A DNA stretch of 64,000 nucleotides from Thermomonas sp. (GCF_029945965.1 NZ_JAQSDO010000015.1:372001-436000), one strand, 5' to 3'. Shown: positions 32,278-42,254, counted from the stretch's first letter. The notes: generated from the sequence alone by a model not told the origin. Program-made: numbers and translations.

Positions 32278-34218
32278 ATGCGCAAGCGTTCGATATGGCA
32301 AGTAGCGGGGTTGCTGGCTTGCCTGGGGGCATGCGGTGCTGTGTTGGCGCAGACCGCGCCGATGACACCCGACATCACCGACAAGAAGTTCAAGGCGCCA
32401 GAACCGCCACGCGATTACATAAAGCGCGTCGTGATGGTGCCGATGCGCGATGGAGTGAAGCTCTACACGGTGATCGTGATCCCCAAGGGCGTGAAGGAAG
32501 CGCCGATCCTGCTGACCCGCACGCCGTACAACGCAGCCAAGCGTGCCGAACGCATTCCAAATGCCACACGGATGGTGGATGCGCTGCCGCAGGGCGACAC
32601 CGTATTCGCCGAAGACGGCTACATCCGCGTGTTCCAGGACATTCGCGGAAAATATGGTTCAGAAGGCGAGTATGTGATGACACGACCGCCACGCGGGCCG
32701 CTCAACAAGACCGGCATCGACCACACGACCGACGCCTGGGACACCATCGACTGGCTGGTCAAGCACGTGCCCGAGAGCAATGGCCGGGTCGGCATGCTGG
32801 GCTCGTCCTATGAAGGTTTCACCGTGGTGATGGCGCTGCTGCAGCCGCATCCCGCGCTGAAGGTGGCTGCGCCGGAAAGCCCGATGATCGACGGCTGGAT
32901 CGGCGACGACTGGTTCCAGAACGGCGCCTACCGGCAGATCAACCTGGGCTACTTCACTGGCCAGATGACCGCGCGCGGCGAGGGCGCCAGCATCCCGCGT
33001 GCGACTGGCGACGACTACACCAGTTTCCTGCGCGCTGGTTCGGTCGGCGACTTTGCGCGTATGAACGGACTGGACCAGATTCCGGCGTGGCACAAAGTCA
33101 GCGAGCATCCGGCCTATGACGCGTTCTGGCAGGAGCAGGCGCTGGACAAGTTGCTGGCCAAATTGCCGGCAATCACTGTGCCGACGATGTGGGAACAGGG
33201 CCTGTGGGACCAGGAAGACATGTACGGCGGCAACCATGCCTGGGCTGCGCTTGAATCGAAGGATACCGGCAACACCCGCAATTTCCTGGTCATCGGGCCG
33301 TGGCGGCATAGCGGCGCGAATTACGATGGCAGCACACTGGGCGACCTGAAGTTTGCCGGCGACACCGCACTGCAATGGCGTCGCGACGTGCTCAAGCCGT
33401 TCTTCGATCAATACCTCAAGGCCAGTGCGCCGGTCGCAAATACGCCGCCGGTGTGGATCTATGACCAAGGCAGCAATCGCTGGGACACCTATGCATCGTG
33501 GCCGCAGAGCTGCGCGCAGGGCTGCCCGCATGTCGCGGTGCCGATGTACCTGCACGCCGATGAAACCCTGGGTGGCAACGCGCCCACGCCAGCCGGCGCG
33601 CAATTCGCGGAATATGTGTCCGATCCGGCAAAGCCCGTGCCATTCGTGCCGCGCCCGGTCGACATGGGCGACCGTCCCACCTGGACGACATGGTTGGTGA
33701 AGGACCAGCGCTTCGTGGATGGGCGTAGCGACGTGCTCAGTTACACCAGTGCGCGGCTGACCACGCCGCTGACGCTTGCAGGAACGCCAGTCGCCAACCT
33801 GTTCGCCTCGACTTCGGGCAGCGACAGCGACTGGGTGGTGAAGCTGATCGATGTGTATCCGGATCAGTATCCGGATGATCCGGCTATGGCCGGCTATGAA
33901 CTGCCGATCGCACTCACGATTTTCCGAGGGCGCTATCGCGAAGGTTTTTCGGTCGCGAAGCCACTGCAGCGTGGCCAAGCCCAGGCGTACAGCTTCGACC
34001 TGCCTAACGTGAACCACGTGCTGCAGCCGGGGCATCGCTTGATGGTGCAGATCCAGTCCAGCCTGTTCCCTTTGTACGACCGCAACCCGCAGACCTTCGT
34101 CGACAATATTTTCTTTGCCAAGCCGGCCGACTACCGCAAGGCGACCCAGCGCATCTGGGCGACGCCTGATCAAGCCAGTTTCATCAGCTTGCCGGTGACG
34201 GCGGGTAGCCTGCCGTAA
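32278..34218 (+). CDS. alpha-amino acid ester hydrolase (CocE/NonD family, peptidase S15 type)
   Basis: A 646-residue secreted serine hydrolase. The N-terminus is a signal peptide ending near ALAQ (residue 25). Catalytic residues fit the AEH triad: Ser177 in GSSYEG, Asp311 in WDQEDMYG and His344 in GPWRHSG, followed by a jelly-roll domain. Its sequence closely follows the Xanthomonas citri enzyme as I remember it, with triad offsets of three to four residues. Characterised AEHs hydrolyse and transfer alpha-amino acid esters and amides, including ampicillin and cephalexin side chains; the natural substrate is unresolved. GGAG before the ATG supports the start. Confidence 0.88.
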   Translation: MRKRSIWQVAGLLACLGACGAVLAQTAPMTPDITDKKFKAPEPPRDYIKRVVMVPMRDGVKLYTVIVIPKGVKEAPILLTRTPYNAAKRAERIPNATRMVDALPQGDTVFAEDGYIRVFQDIRGKYGSEGEYVMTRPPRGPLNKTGIDHTTDAWDTIDWLVKHVPESNGRVGMLGSSYEGFTVVMALLQPHPALKVAAPESPMIDGWIGDDWFQNGAYRQINLGYFTGQMTARGEGASIPRATGDDYTSFLRAGSVGDFARMNGLDQIPAWHKVSEHPAYDAFWQEQALDKLLAKLPAITVPTMWEQGLWDQEDMYGGNHAWAALESKDTGNTRNFLVIGPWRHSGANYDGSTLGDLKFAGDTALQWRRDVLKPFFDQYLKASAPVANTPPVWIYDQGSNRWDTYASWPQSCAQGCPHVAVPMYLHADETLGGNAPTPAGAQFAEYVSDPAKPVPFVPRPVDMGDRPTWTTWLVKDQRFVDGRSDVLSYTSARLTTPLTLAGTPVANLFASTSGSDSDWVVKLIDVYPDQYPDDPAMAGYELPIALTIFRGRYREGFSVAKPLQRGQAQAYSFDLPNVNHVLQPGHRLMVQIQSSLFPLYDRNPQTFVDNIFFAKPADYRKATQRIWATPDQASFISLPVTAGSLP

Positions 34219-34308
34219 GCGGTGTCAGCCAGCCAGGTAGCGTGGCCTCAAACAGGTCGTCCCGCGCGGGGCTGCCATCTGCGCGTGGATACGTAGAGGC
34301 GTAGAGAT

Positions 34309-35532
34309 CTAGCCCAACCAGCGTCGCAGGTGCTGGTAGACCTCCGGGCTGCTGAGCAGTTCTACGTGTCCTGTTTGTTCCACCAGCTGCTGACCGCTGG
34401 GTGGAATCCGCAGGGCGAGCCGCGGATCGCGATGTTGGCCAAGTGCACTGGCAACCGGAACCAGCCCATCGCCACGCAACACGCGGCCTGCACGTGCAGG
34501 GTTGGCCGCTTGGGTGGACGCCGCTACGGCATAGGCGCGGATGCCAGCAGGCAGCTGCCTGGAGGCCGGGATGTCACGGGAATGCGCATCGTCGATCGTC
34601 CCATGGCGAAGGTCCTGGATACCCGCACTGCGTAGTTTCCCGAGACGCACAAACGGCGCCGTCCATGGTGTCAGCCCAAGCGCGGTCTGTAACATGTTGC
34701 CTGCGCGCTCCAGCGGCGCTCCGTGATGCGGAGTGCCCAGGAACACGATCTGGTCCAGTTGCTGCACCCATGCCTGCGATTGCCGGGTGGCATCCAGGAT
34801 TGCGGCACGCGCTACCAGGCCGCCCATGCTGTGGCAGACGATCGCGAAGCGCTCGATCGGCACCGGCCAGCCATCCAGCAGCTGTTGCAGCAGGGTCGAA
34901 AACGCACGGCCATTGCTGGCGATCGACATGCCGCTGTTGTAGTGCAGGTTGACCGCCGTATAGCCATGCTCGGCCGCCAGCTGTTCGCCGTGGTCATGGC
35001 CGCGGTGACGCCATTGCAGGTCGTTCATGCACAAGCCATGGACCTGTACCAGCAGCCGCGATGATGGCGACGCCAGAGTTGACGGCCAGACCTGCTGGTC
35101 CAGCGGCAACGCGCGACCGTTGATGCGCAGCGCAGTCGGTAGTGCGAGCGGATTGCCAGTGGCCGCAAGGTGATCGCCCATCACCCCGTTGAGTACCGCA
35201 AGCATTGCTTCGCGTCGGGGTGAAGTGGTGGCATGCCCCCAGTGCGATGGGAGCCGTGCCAACACATCTTCAATCCCGGTTCCGACCAGGTTCGCGGTGG
35301 CTCGGACACCCTCATATGCAATCCGCGGGATACCGCGGGTTTGCTCGCTGCGTGGCTTGCCGGCCAGTTGGGCAGGCACGCCGAGAATGCTCGCATGCAC
35401 GCTTTCCGCGAGATCGGCGGTGGTCGTGATGCCGCGTACCAGCAGTTGCGTAATGCCTCGCAGGTCATTGCCGATACGCGATGTCGGCAACGCCTGGTCA
35501 GGCAACGCGTCGATGGGCGATGCAGGTGTCAT
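34309..35532 (-). CDS. alpha/beta-hydrolase, PGAP1/lipase-like esterase
   Basis: A 407-residue protein with an unrecognised helical first third (about 1-150) and a C-terminal alpha/beta-hydrolase. Visible are the oxyanion region VQVHGLCMNDLQW, the nucleophile elbow CHSMGG (Ser about 246), LGTPHHGAPLE and the terminal HVELLSSPEVY with the probable catalytic His. No signal peptide is apparent. A TTG immediately before ATG 35532 is also in frame but the ATG is preferred. Probably a carboxylesterase or lipase of unknown substrate; same strand as dinB, 84 bp apart. Confidence 0.75.
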   Translation of the reverse strand: MTPASPIDALPDQALPTSRIGNDLRGITQLLVRGITTTADLAESVHASILGVPAQLAGKPRSEQTRGIPRIAYEGVRATANLVGTGIEDVLARLPSHWGHATTSPRREAMLAVLNGVMGDHLAATGNPLALPTALRINGRALPLDQQVWPSTLASPSSRLLVQVHGLCMNDLQWRHRGHDHGEQLAAEHGYTAVNLHYNSGMSIASNGRAFSTLLQQLLDGWPVPIERFAIVCHSMGGLVARAAILDATRQSQAWVQQLDQIVFLGTPHHGAPLERAGNMLQTALGLTPWTAPFVRLGKLRSAGIQDLRHGTIDDAHSRDIPASRQLPAGIRAYAVAASTQAANPARAGRVLRGDGLVPVASALGQHRDPRLALRIPPSGQQLVEQTGHVELLSSPEVYQHLRRWLG

Positions 35533-35538
35533 CAACCA

Positions 35539-35544
35539 AGCCTA
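35539..35544 (-). promoter_or_regulatory. possible -10 box for the esterase
   Basis: TAGGCT on the minus strand, six bases before ATG 35532. Weak by consensus and without a -35; listed because the six-base gap recurs in this window. Confidence 0.3.
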
Positions 35545-35616
35545 ACGCGGGGGAACCGAGTGAATGTTCCAGACGCGGCGCCGCATGTGGCGTGAGTCCG
35601 ATCACGGATGTAGCAG

Positions 35617-36705
35617 CTAGCGGAACAGGTCGTCCTGAGCGGCGCTTCCATCCGGTTCGGCGAAACCCGACAGGCCCACGCCGACCAGCCGGTAGCGTGT
35701 GTTTTCCGGCAGGTTGACGCGTTCGCGCAACTCGCTGGCAGTTCGGGCGAGGATCGCTTCGCTGGTGGGCGGTTCCGGCCCGGTCAGGCTGCGCGTCAGC
35801 GTGCGGAAATCGCCAGTCTTCAGTTTCAGCACCACGGTGCGCGCGATCCGGTCCTGGTGTTGCTGGCGTTCGCGCAGGTAGCCGGCCCAAGCCTTCGTGG
35901 CCAGTCGGAAGATATGCGGTTGCAGGTCTTCGAGTAGAAGATCGTGCTCGAACGTATCTTCGGCCGAGACCTGCAAGGTCGGGCGCTCTGGCTGCACTTC
36001 ACGCTCGTCGATGCCGAGCGACAGCTCGTGCAGGCGCCGGCCCCAGCGACCGAAGGATTGCTCCAGCGCATCACCGCCGGTGTCGCGCAGGTCGTTGCAA
36101 GTGGCGATGCCGAGCTTGGCCAGTTTGGCTTCCATCACCTTGCCGACGCCGGGCAGGCGGCCCACCACCAACGGCATCAGGAACGCATCGATCTGGTGCG
36201 GCTTGAGCACAAATTGGCCATCGGGCTTGTTCCAGTCGCTGGCGATCTTGGCCAGGAACTTGTTCGGTGCGATGCCGGCCGATGCAGTGAGCCGGGTTTC
36301 CTCGCGGATCGCATCGCGGATCACAATGGCGATAGCAGTCGCGCTGCCGAAGTCCTGCTTCGGTTTGGTGACATCCAGATAGGCTTCGTCCAGCGACAGC
36401 GGTTCGATCAGATCGGTATGCCGCGCAAAGATCTCGCGGATCTGCCGAGAGACTGCCTTGTAGCGGCTGAAATCCGGTGGCACGAAGACTGCATCCGGGC
36501 AGAGTCGTTCCGCGCGGACTGCCGGCATCGCCGAACGCACGCCGAAGGTGCGCGCCTCGTAGCTGGCCGCGCATACCACCGAGCGTGCGCCGCGCCATGC
36601 CACTACAACCGGACGGCCACGCAGGTCGGGGTCGTCGCGTTGTTCCACCGACGCGTAGAACGCGTCCATGTCGACGTGGATGATCTTGCGCGGCGTGGAT
36701 GTCAC
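35617..36705 (-). CDS. dinB: DNA polymerase IV
   Basis: A 362-residue Y-family translesion polymerase. Motifs: HVDMDAFYASVEQ with the first catalytic Asp, SYEARTFGVRSAMP, SLDEAYLDVT with the second Asp-Glu pair, helix-hairpin-helix segment LPGVGKVMEAKL, and the little-finger domain. The start is GTG 36705. The overlapping upstream ATGs lead into a short out-of-frame stop, and a TAAAAT box six bases before the GTG supports a leaderless start. No LexA box was recognised in the adjacent 46 bp. Confidence 0.93.
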   Translation of the reverse strand: MTSTPRKIIHVDMDAFYASVEQRDDPDLRGRPVVVAWRGARSVVCAASYEARTFGVRSAMPAVRAERLCPDAVFVPPDFSRYKAVSRQIREIFARHTDLIEPLSLDEAYLDVTKPKQDFGSATAIAIVIRDAIREETRLTASAGIAPNKFLAKIASDWNKPDGQFVLKPHQIDAFLMPLVVGRLPGVGKVMEAKLAKLGIATCNDLRDTGGDALEQSFGRWGRRLHELSLGIDEREVQPERPTLQVSAEDTFEHDLLLEDLQPHIFRLATKAWAGYLRERQQHQDRIARTVVLKLKTGDFRTLTRSLTGPEPPTSEAILARTASELRERVNLPENTRYRLVGVGLSGFAEPDGSAAQDDLFR

Positions 36706-36711
36706 GCCATC

Positions 36712-36717
36712 ATTTTA
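36712..36717 (-). promoter_or_regulatory. -10 box for a leaderless dinB mRNA
   Basis: TAAAAT (five of six consensus) then GATGGC then the GTG start. It resolves the choice of a GTG over the two nearby out-of-frame ATGs. Confidence 0.5.
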
Positions 36718-36751
36718 CGTCGCTGACCGTCGCGCTCGTCGCTGCTTCGGG

Positions 36752-38155
36752 TCAGATCAACCCGAAGGCGTAATACAGGCCGATCACCACGAACACCGCC
36801 AGCGTCTTGATGACCGTGATTGCGAAGATATCCTTGTAGGCCTGCCGATGAGTCAGTCCGGTCACCGCAAGCACGGTGATCACCGCGCCGTTGTGGGGCA
36901 GGCTGTCCATGCCGCCGGAGGCCATTGCCGCCACCCGATGCAGTACTTCCATTGGGATGCCTGCGGCATTCGCATTGGCGATGAAAGTCTCAGACATGGC
37001 TGCAAGGGCGATGCTCAGGCCTCCCGAAGCAGAGCCGGTGATTCCGGCCAGCGCGGTAACAGTGATAGCCTCATTGACCAGCGGATTCGGGATCGAGTGG
37101 AGTGCATTGGCGACCACCAGGAAGCCGGGCAGGGCGGCGATCACTGCACCAAATCCGTACTCCGATGCAGTGTTCATCGCAGCCAGCAGCGAGCCACTGA
37201 TCGCGGCCTTGGTACCTTCAGCGAAGCTGTGTGCGACCGACTTCCAGGCCAGCAGCAATATGCTGACGATGCCGACCAGTAGCGCCCCCTGTACGGCCCA
37301 AATCGCGGCCACTTTCGATATTTCCTGGACCACAGGCGCGGCGTTTCCCATTACCGCGGGAATGAACTCGTGCGTGCTGCCGTAATACTGTGGGATGAGC
37401 ACCGTGAACAGCTTGTTGCAAGCCGTAACCAGCACCAGTGGCAGGATCGCGATCCACGCGCTGGCCAGTTTCCCGCTGACGAAGGGTGCCGGTTCGTTGA
37501 TCAGGGTGTCCGGATCGCCATAACCCTCGCCGACGGCTTTCGCCTTGCGCTTGCGCCATTCCAGGTAGCACATGCCCAGGATGAGGATGAAAATCGCACC
37601 GCAAGTACCAAGCCACGGTGCTGCCCAGGTATTGGTGCCAAAGAAGGAAGTGGGAATGATGTTCTGGATCTGCGGCGTGCCGGGCAGGGCATCCATGGTG
37701 AAGGTGAATCCACCCAGTGCCAGCGTGGCCGGGATCAGCCGCTTCGGAATGTCGCTTTGACGGAACAGTTCCGCGGCGAACGGATACACCGCAAAAACCA
37801 CCACGAATAACGAAACGCCGCCGTAGGTCAGCAACCCGGATACCGCGGCGATCGACAGCATCGAGCGTTCGGGGCCGAACATCCTGATGGTCGCCGCCAC
37901 GATCGACTTGGAAAAGCCTGATATCTCGATCAGCTTGCCGAAGACCGCACCCAGCAGAAACACCGGAAAATAGAGTTTGAGGAAGCCGACCATCTTCTCC
38001 ATGAACAGGCCGGTGAACATCGGCGCGACCAGGTGCGGGTCAGTCAGCAGCACCGCGCCCAGCGCCGCCACTGGTGCGAACAGGATCACGCTGTGCCCGC
38101 GGTAGGCCACGAACATCAGGAAACACAGCGCGGCCAATACGATGAGAAACGCCAT
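36752..38155 (-). CDS. GntP-family permease (gluconate/hydroxy acid:H+ symporter)
   Basis: A 467-residue inner-membrane protein with about twelve to fourteen helices. The family signature is the C-terminal SGGMDSLPHNGAVITVLAVTGL and central TGSASGGLSIAL; the paired YGGVSLFVVVFAVYPFA segment is also typical. GntP members take up gluconate, other sugar acids or short hydroxy acids such as 3-hydroxybutyrate; the DSLPHNGAV variant is the one I associate with the latter, with low certainty. A GGAG site precedes the ATG. It is divergent from the TonB-dependent receptor, hinting at linked uptake. Confidence 0.85.
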   Translation of the reverse strand: MAFLIVLAALCFLMFVAYRGHSVILFAPVAALGAVLLTDPHLVAPMFTGLFMEKMVGFLKLYFPVFLLGAVFGKLIEISGFSKSIVAATIRMFGPERSMLSIAAVSGLLTYGGVSLFVVVFAVYPFAAELFRQSDIPKRLIPATLALGGFTFTMDALPGTPQIQNIIPTSFFGTNTWAAPWLGTCGAIFILILGMCYLEWRKRKAKAVGEGYGDPDTLINEPAPFVSGKLASAWIAILPLVLVTACNKLFTVLIPQYYGSTHEFIPAVMGNAAPVVQEISKVAAIWAVQGALLVGIVSILLLAWKSVAHSFAEGTKAAISGSLLAAMNTASEYGFGAVIAALPGFLVVANALHSIPNPLVNEAITVTALAGITGSASGGLSIALAAMSETFIANANAAGIPMEVLHRVAAMASGGMDSLPHNGAVITVLAVTGLTHRQAYKDIFAITVIKTLAVFVVIGLYYAFGLI

Positions 38156-38327
38156 CCATCACTCCACACGCGCCGCATTGGCGCCGGATCAGGCTTGCGA
38201 GTCTCCGCGTTGCCAGGCGCGCGGCCCATTGTCCGAATGGCCAATGCCGCTGCGCTTCACCACGGCTTAACGTTCGTCCAACAGCGGCATGGGCCCGCGA
38301 GTTGAACGTACCCGCAGGAGGGGAGCG

Positions 38328-40574
38328 ATGAAGCGCAAGCAATTGAGTCTGACGATCCATGGTGTGTTGGCGCTGTCGCTGATGGCGACGATGCCGGCAC
38401 TGGCGCAGGAACAGAAGCCGAATAGCGATGGGGCGAAGACCACCACACTGCAAAGCATCAAGGTCACCGCACGCAAGCGCGAGGAGACATTGCAGGAAGT
38501 GCCGGTGGCGGTGACTGCCTTCTCCGCGGATAGCCTGGACAAGCTCAACATCCGGGATCTTGGCGACCTTAGCGCGCAGGTGCCCAACCTGACCCTGTAC
38601 GCGGCGCGGGGTTCCAACAGCACCATCACCGCCTATATTCGTGGCGTCGGTCAGTCCGATCCACTGTGGGGCGTCGATCCGGGCGTGGGCCTGTACATGG
38701 ACGATGTCTACATCGCGCGCCCGCAGGGTGCGTTGCTGGATGTGTTCGACGTGGATCGCATCGAGGTCCTGCGCGGCCCGCAGGGCACGCTGTATGGCAA
38801 GAACACCATAGGCGGCGCGATCAAGTACATCTCCAAGGGGCTTCGTTCTGACTTCAATGGCTTTGGGTCGGTCACCCTGGGCAACTACGGGCAGCGCGAC
38901 ATCAAGGCCGCGGTCGGTGGCGGCTTGGGCGGCAGCGAATCCCTGCGCGCACGCATATCCGTCGCCGATCTGCATCGGGACGGCTTCGGCGAGAACCTGA
39001 TCACTGGTGACCAGGTCAGCGACAAGAAGATCCGTGCCTTCCGGCTTGGCCTGGGTGCCTATATCACCGATGCGGTCGACCTGCAGTTCGCGCTCGACCA
39101 CATGGAAGACCGCTCTGGCGTGCGTGGTGCGCAGATGTTGTCGGCGAACCCGTTCAATTCGATCCCGTTGTATGGCGGAACCGGACCCAAGCCACCGTTG
39201 GCGAGCCGTTACGACATTCGCAGCGGCATGCCCAACCTCAACGACTCCACGCTGAGCGGTGCTTCGATGACGGCCAACGTTCGCCCCAACGCTGACTGGG
39301 CCTTCAAGTACGTGCTGGCCAAGCGCGAGTCGCATAGCGAGACCAACATCGACTTCGACCTGACCACGGACAAAATCGCAGACGTCAAGGGGTTCTACAA
39401 GGACCAGCAGGTCACCAATGAACTCCAGGCGATGTATGACAGTGGCGGCCGCTCGCGCGGCGTGGTCGGCTTGTATTTCTTCGATGGCTACGCCGGCGGC
39501 CAGGTGCTGAACAACTTCTTCAACCTGCTGTTCGGCGACACCCAAGGCAGGGTCTACACCAAGAGCGTGGCCGTGTACGCGGACTGGACGTTCGACGTCA
39601 CTGATCGCTTCAAGGTCGACGCCGGCGCGCGCTGGACGGACGAGGAGAAGCACGCCGTCGTCAAGAACATCAGTTATACCGACGCCACTTTCAGCAAGCC
39701 GACCGGCGTGGTTGCGGCCAACTTCGACAAGACCATCACCTTCAAGAACCTCTCGCCGAAGATCTCGCTGGACTACCAGGTCACGCCGGACATCATGGTC
39801 TACGGCCTCGCCAGCCGCGGCTTCAAGTCCGGCGGCTATAACGTCCGCGCCAATGCGACCGCGGTGCCGCGTACCGCCGAACCGTTCAAGGACGAGCAGG
39901 TCGACAGCTACGAAGTGGGCAGCAAGATGGGCCTGCTGGACAACCACCTGTTCCTGAACCTGTCCGCGTTCCACAACAACTACAAGGACATCCAGCTCTC
40001 GATCTTCACCGAATACACCGCAGCCAACAACACCAAGGCCTTCATCGGCGACTTCACCAATGCGGGTTCGGGCACGGTCAACGGCTTCGAGGTCGAATAT
40101 CAGTGGCTGCCGACCGACCACTTCGTGGTATCCGGCAACCTGGCCTGGCTGGATGCCAAGTACGACACGTACATGTTCAAGGGCGTGAACATCGCCAACC
40201 AGCAGACGTTCACCAACGCACCGGACTTCTCAGGTGCCTTGAACCTGGAATACCGCACCGACCTCGGCGCCGGTGGAAGCTTGTCGGCGCGCGTGGGCTA
40301 TTCGTACCAGAGCTCGGTGGTGGCGACGACCGAGATTGTGCGTGACCCGATTACCGGCGCATTGACCAAGCCGATCACCCAGGACGGTTACGGGTTGCTC
40401 GGCGCAGGCGTGATCTGGAATGTCAACAAGGCGTGGACTGTTTCCCTGCAGGGCAGCAACCTCTCAGACAAGGCATACCTGACCACTGGTTACGTGGTTC
40501 CCGCGGTGGGCGTGCGCTCAGGCTTCTACGGGCCGCCGCGCCAGTACAGCCTCAGCGTCAAGTACGACTTCTGA
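38328..40574 (+). CDS. TonB-dependent outer-membrane receptor
   Basis: A 748-residue receptor with a signal peptide cut near ALAQ (residue 27), a TonB box around TLQSIKVTA (40-48), a plug domain (QVPNLTLYA to IEVLRGPQGTLYGKNTIGGAIKY) and a 22-strand barrel ending in the aromatic YSLSVKYDF. No FecA-type N-terminal signalling domain exists, so it is not a transducer for an anti-sigma factor. The large extracellular loops resemble the substrate-unknown receptors of Xanthomonads and Sphingomonads. The frame is open from 38289 but AGGAGGGG before ATG 38328 sets the start. Substrate may relate to the neighbouring CoA ligase genes. Confidence 0.9.
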   Translation: MKRKQLSLTIHGVLALSLMATMPALAQEQKPNSDGAKTTTLQSIKVTARKREETLQEVPVAVTAFSADSLDKLNIRDLGDLSAQVPNLTLYAARGSNSTITAYIRGVGQSDPLWGVDPGVGLYMDDVYIARPQGALLDVFDVDRIEVLRGPQGTLYGKNTIGGAIKYISKGLRSDFNGFGSVTLGNYGQRDIKAAVGGGLGGSESLRARISVADLHRDGFGENLITGDQVSDKKIRAFRLGLGAYITDAVDLQFALDHMEDRSGVRGAQMLSANPFNSIPLYGGTGPKPPLASRYDIRSGMPNLNDSTLSGASMTANVRPNADWAFKYVLAKRESHSETNIDFDLTTDKIADVKGFYKDQQVTNELQAMYDSGGRSRGVVGLYFFDGYAGGQVLNNFFNLLFGDTQGRVYTKSVAVYADWTFDVTDRFKVDAGARWTDEEKHAVVKNISYTDATFSKPTGVVAANFDKTITFKNLSPKISLDYQVTPDIMVYGLASRGFKSGGYNVRANATAVPRTAEPFKDEQVDSYEVGSKMGLLDNHLFLNLSAFHNNYKDIQLSIFTEYTAANNTKAFIGDFTNAGSGTVNGFEVEYQWLPTDHFVVSGNLAWLDAKYDTYMFKGVNIANQQTFTNAPDFSGALNLEYRTDLGAGGSLSARVGYSYQSSVVATTEIVRDPITGALTKPITQDGYGLLGAGVIWNVNKAWTVSLQGSNLSDKAYLTTGYVVPAVGVRSGFYGPPRQYSLSVKYDF

Positions 40575-40622
40575 TCCTTCCGATCCTTGCCGACCATGGC
40601 GGTGCCACATGGATCGGACGAC

Positions 40623-40648
40623 GGCGGGGCTTCGGCCCCGCCATTTTT
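40623..40648 (+). terminator. terminator of the TonB-dependent receptor
   Basis: GGCGGGGC/GCCCCGCC stem with a TTCG loop (40623-40642), then ATTTTT. T runs are present only for the plus direction. Confidence 0.88.
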
Positions 40649-40675
40649 ATGCATGCGATGTAAGGAATCGCGAGG

Positions 40676-42205
40676 CTAGGCCGACTCGGTATCGAGGTAT
40701 TGCCTGCGCAGCTCGCGCTTGAGGGTCTTGCCTGCGATGTTGCGCGGGAATTCGGCAAGCACTACCACGTCGCGCAAGCGCTGGAAGCGCGCCGCCACAT
40801 TGGCGTTGATCCATTCAAGCAGCGCTTGGGCCTCAATGCTTTCGCCTGGCCGCAGCATTAGCGCGGCGATAGGACATTCGCCCCATTTTGGATCGGGCAC
40901 ACCGAATACCGCGGCTTCGCGCACGGCTGGGTGTTGGCACGCCACTTCTTCGATGTCGCGCGGGTAGACATTCACGCCCCCGGAAATGATCAAGTCCTTC
41001 TTCCGGTCGACCAGGTTCAGGAACCCGTGTTCATCGATGAAGCCGAGATCACCAGTTCGCAGCCAGCCATCGACGAGGGTGTTGGCGGTGAGCTCGGGCT
41101 GCTGGTAGTAGCCAGGCATGAGGACCGGTCCGCGGCCAAGAATTTCTCCCGTTTCACCGGCGAGCAGTTCGCAGCCTTCAGCATCGGCGATCCGCATTTC
41201 GCTGAACGGCAGTGTCCTGCCGACGGTACCTGGATGTGCGGCAACATCGGCATTGTCGAGAATGGTGAAAAACCCTTCTGTCAGTCCGTATAACTCGTAG
41301 AGCGCGTGCGGCACTACTTGCATCAGTCGGTGTTTATGTTCGATGGGCAGCGGAGAGCCGACTGAGCAAAGCATTTTCAGTGATGACAGTGCGTCTGCAC
41401 TGAAATGCGGCGAATCGAGCACTGCCGCGATCTGCGAGGGCACCATCATCACGTGGGTGACTGCTTCCCGGCGGATGGTCTGGATGAAGTCGTCGGCGGA
41501 AAACCTGGCATCCAGCAGATACCGGCATCCTTGCAGCCAGCTGGGCATCATGGTCACGAAAGCGCCATTGAATACCAGTGAGCCGGAGTGCATGACAACG
41601 CTGTTGGCATCGATGCCGAAGTGCGCCGAGAACACCAGGGCGTACATCGCACGGATGCGGTGGGTGATGACGATTCCCTTGGGTGCGCCTGTGGTGCCGC
41701 TGCTGTACATGATCTGGCAGGGATCGTCGGGATCCACGTCCACCTCGACAGGCGTGGTATCCACGTTGGCGAGCAGTGATTCATAGTGCAAGTACCCTTC
41801 GGCACCAGCTCCTGTCATGCACCAACGGTGCCGTGGCAAGTCACTTCCGGCTGTGTGCAGCTCTGCCAGTGTCGCCTGCAACGAGGGATGCGTGACCAAT
41901 GCGGCGGCTCCTGAATCCGCCAACACCGTGGCGAGGCCGCTGGCCTGCAACATCGGGCTGACGGGTACCATCACCAAGCCGATCAGGGCGCAGGCCCGAT
42001 AAAGCTCCAGCAATTCGATGCAATTGGGCAGCATCACCGCCAGCCGGTCGCCATGACGCAGGCCCAGCCCTTGCAGGGCAGTCGCACAACGTTGTACCCG
42101 CCGGTTGTGCTGGATGAAGCTGATGCGTTGCCCGGCGAATGCCACCGTGATTTCATCGGGGCGATAGCGCGCCCAGTGACCGAGCAATGAGCCGACGTTC
42201 AACAT
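40676..42205 (-). CDS. AMP-dependent acyl-CoA synthetase/ligase
   Basis: A 509-residue ANL-superfamily enzyme that should activate a carboxylic acid to its CoA thioester. Visible: P-loop YSSGTTGAPKGIV, A5 YELYGLTEGF, A7 GWLRTGDLGFIDEHG, DRKKDLIISGGVNVYPRDIE and the catalytic Lys in NIAGKTLKREL. The acid cannot be predicted; medium-chain, aromatic and crotonobetaine ligases all look like this. The frame extends to 42391 over the divergent gene, but homology starts at MLNVGSLLGHWA and GGGAAAAG precedes ATG 42205. Confidence 0.88.
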   Translation of the reverse strand: MLNVGSLLGHWARYRPDEITVAFAGQRISFIQHNRRVQRCATALQGLGLRHGDRLAVMLPNCIELLELYRACALIGLVMVPVSPMLQASGLATVLADSGAAALVTHPSLQATLAELHTAGSDLPRHRWCMTGAGAEGYLHYESLLANVDTTPVEVDVDPDDPCQIMYSSGTTGAPKGIVITHRIRAMYALVFSAHFGIDANSVVMHSGSLVFNGAFVTMMPSWLQGCRYLLDARFSADDFIQTIRREAVTHVMMVPSQIAAVLDSPHFSADALSSLKMLCSVGSPLPIEHKHRLMQVVPHALYELYGLTEGFFTILDNADVAAHPGTVGRTLPFSEMRIADAEGCELLAGETGEILGRGPVLMPGYYQQPELTANTLVDGWLRTGDLGFIDEHGFLNLVDRKKDLIISGGVNVYPRDIEEVACQHPAVREAAVFGVPDPKWGECPIAALMLRPGESIEAQALLEWINANVAARFQRLRDVVVLAEFPRNIAGKTLKRELRRQYLDTESA

Positions 42206-42254
42206 GTCTGCTTTTCCCAGATATGGGTGGAATGCGCTGCCTTCCAGGCGCTGG

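Noticed and set aside
34261-34270. Perfect palindrome CCCGCGCGGG after the alpha-amino acid ester hydrolase gene
   Set aside because: Only ten bases, no loop and no T run; expected by chance in high-GC DNA.
38040-40121. 693-codon minus-strand frame opposite the TonB receptor
   Set aside because: Antisense shadow: no domain, no ribosome binding site, and it also covers the divergent promoter region.
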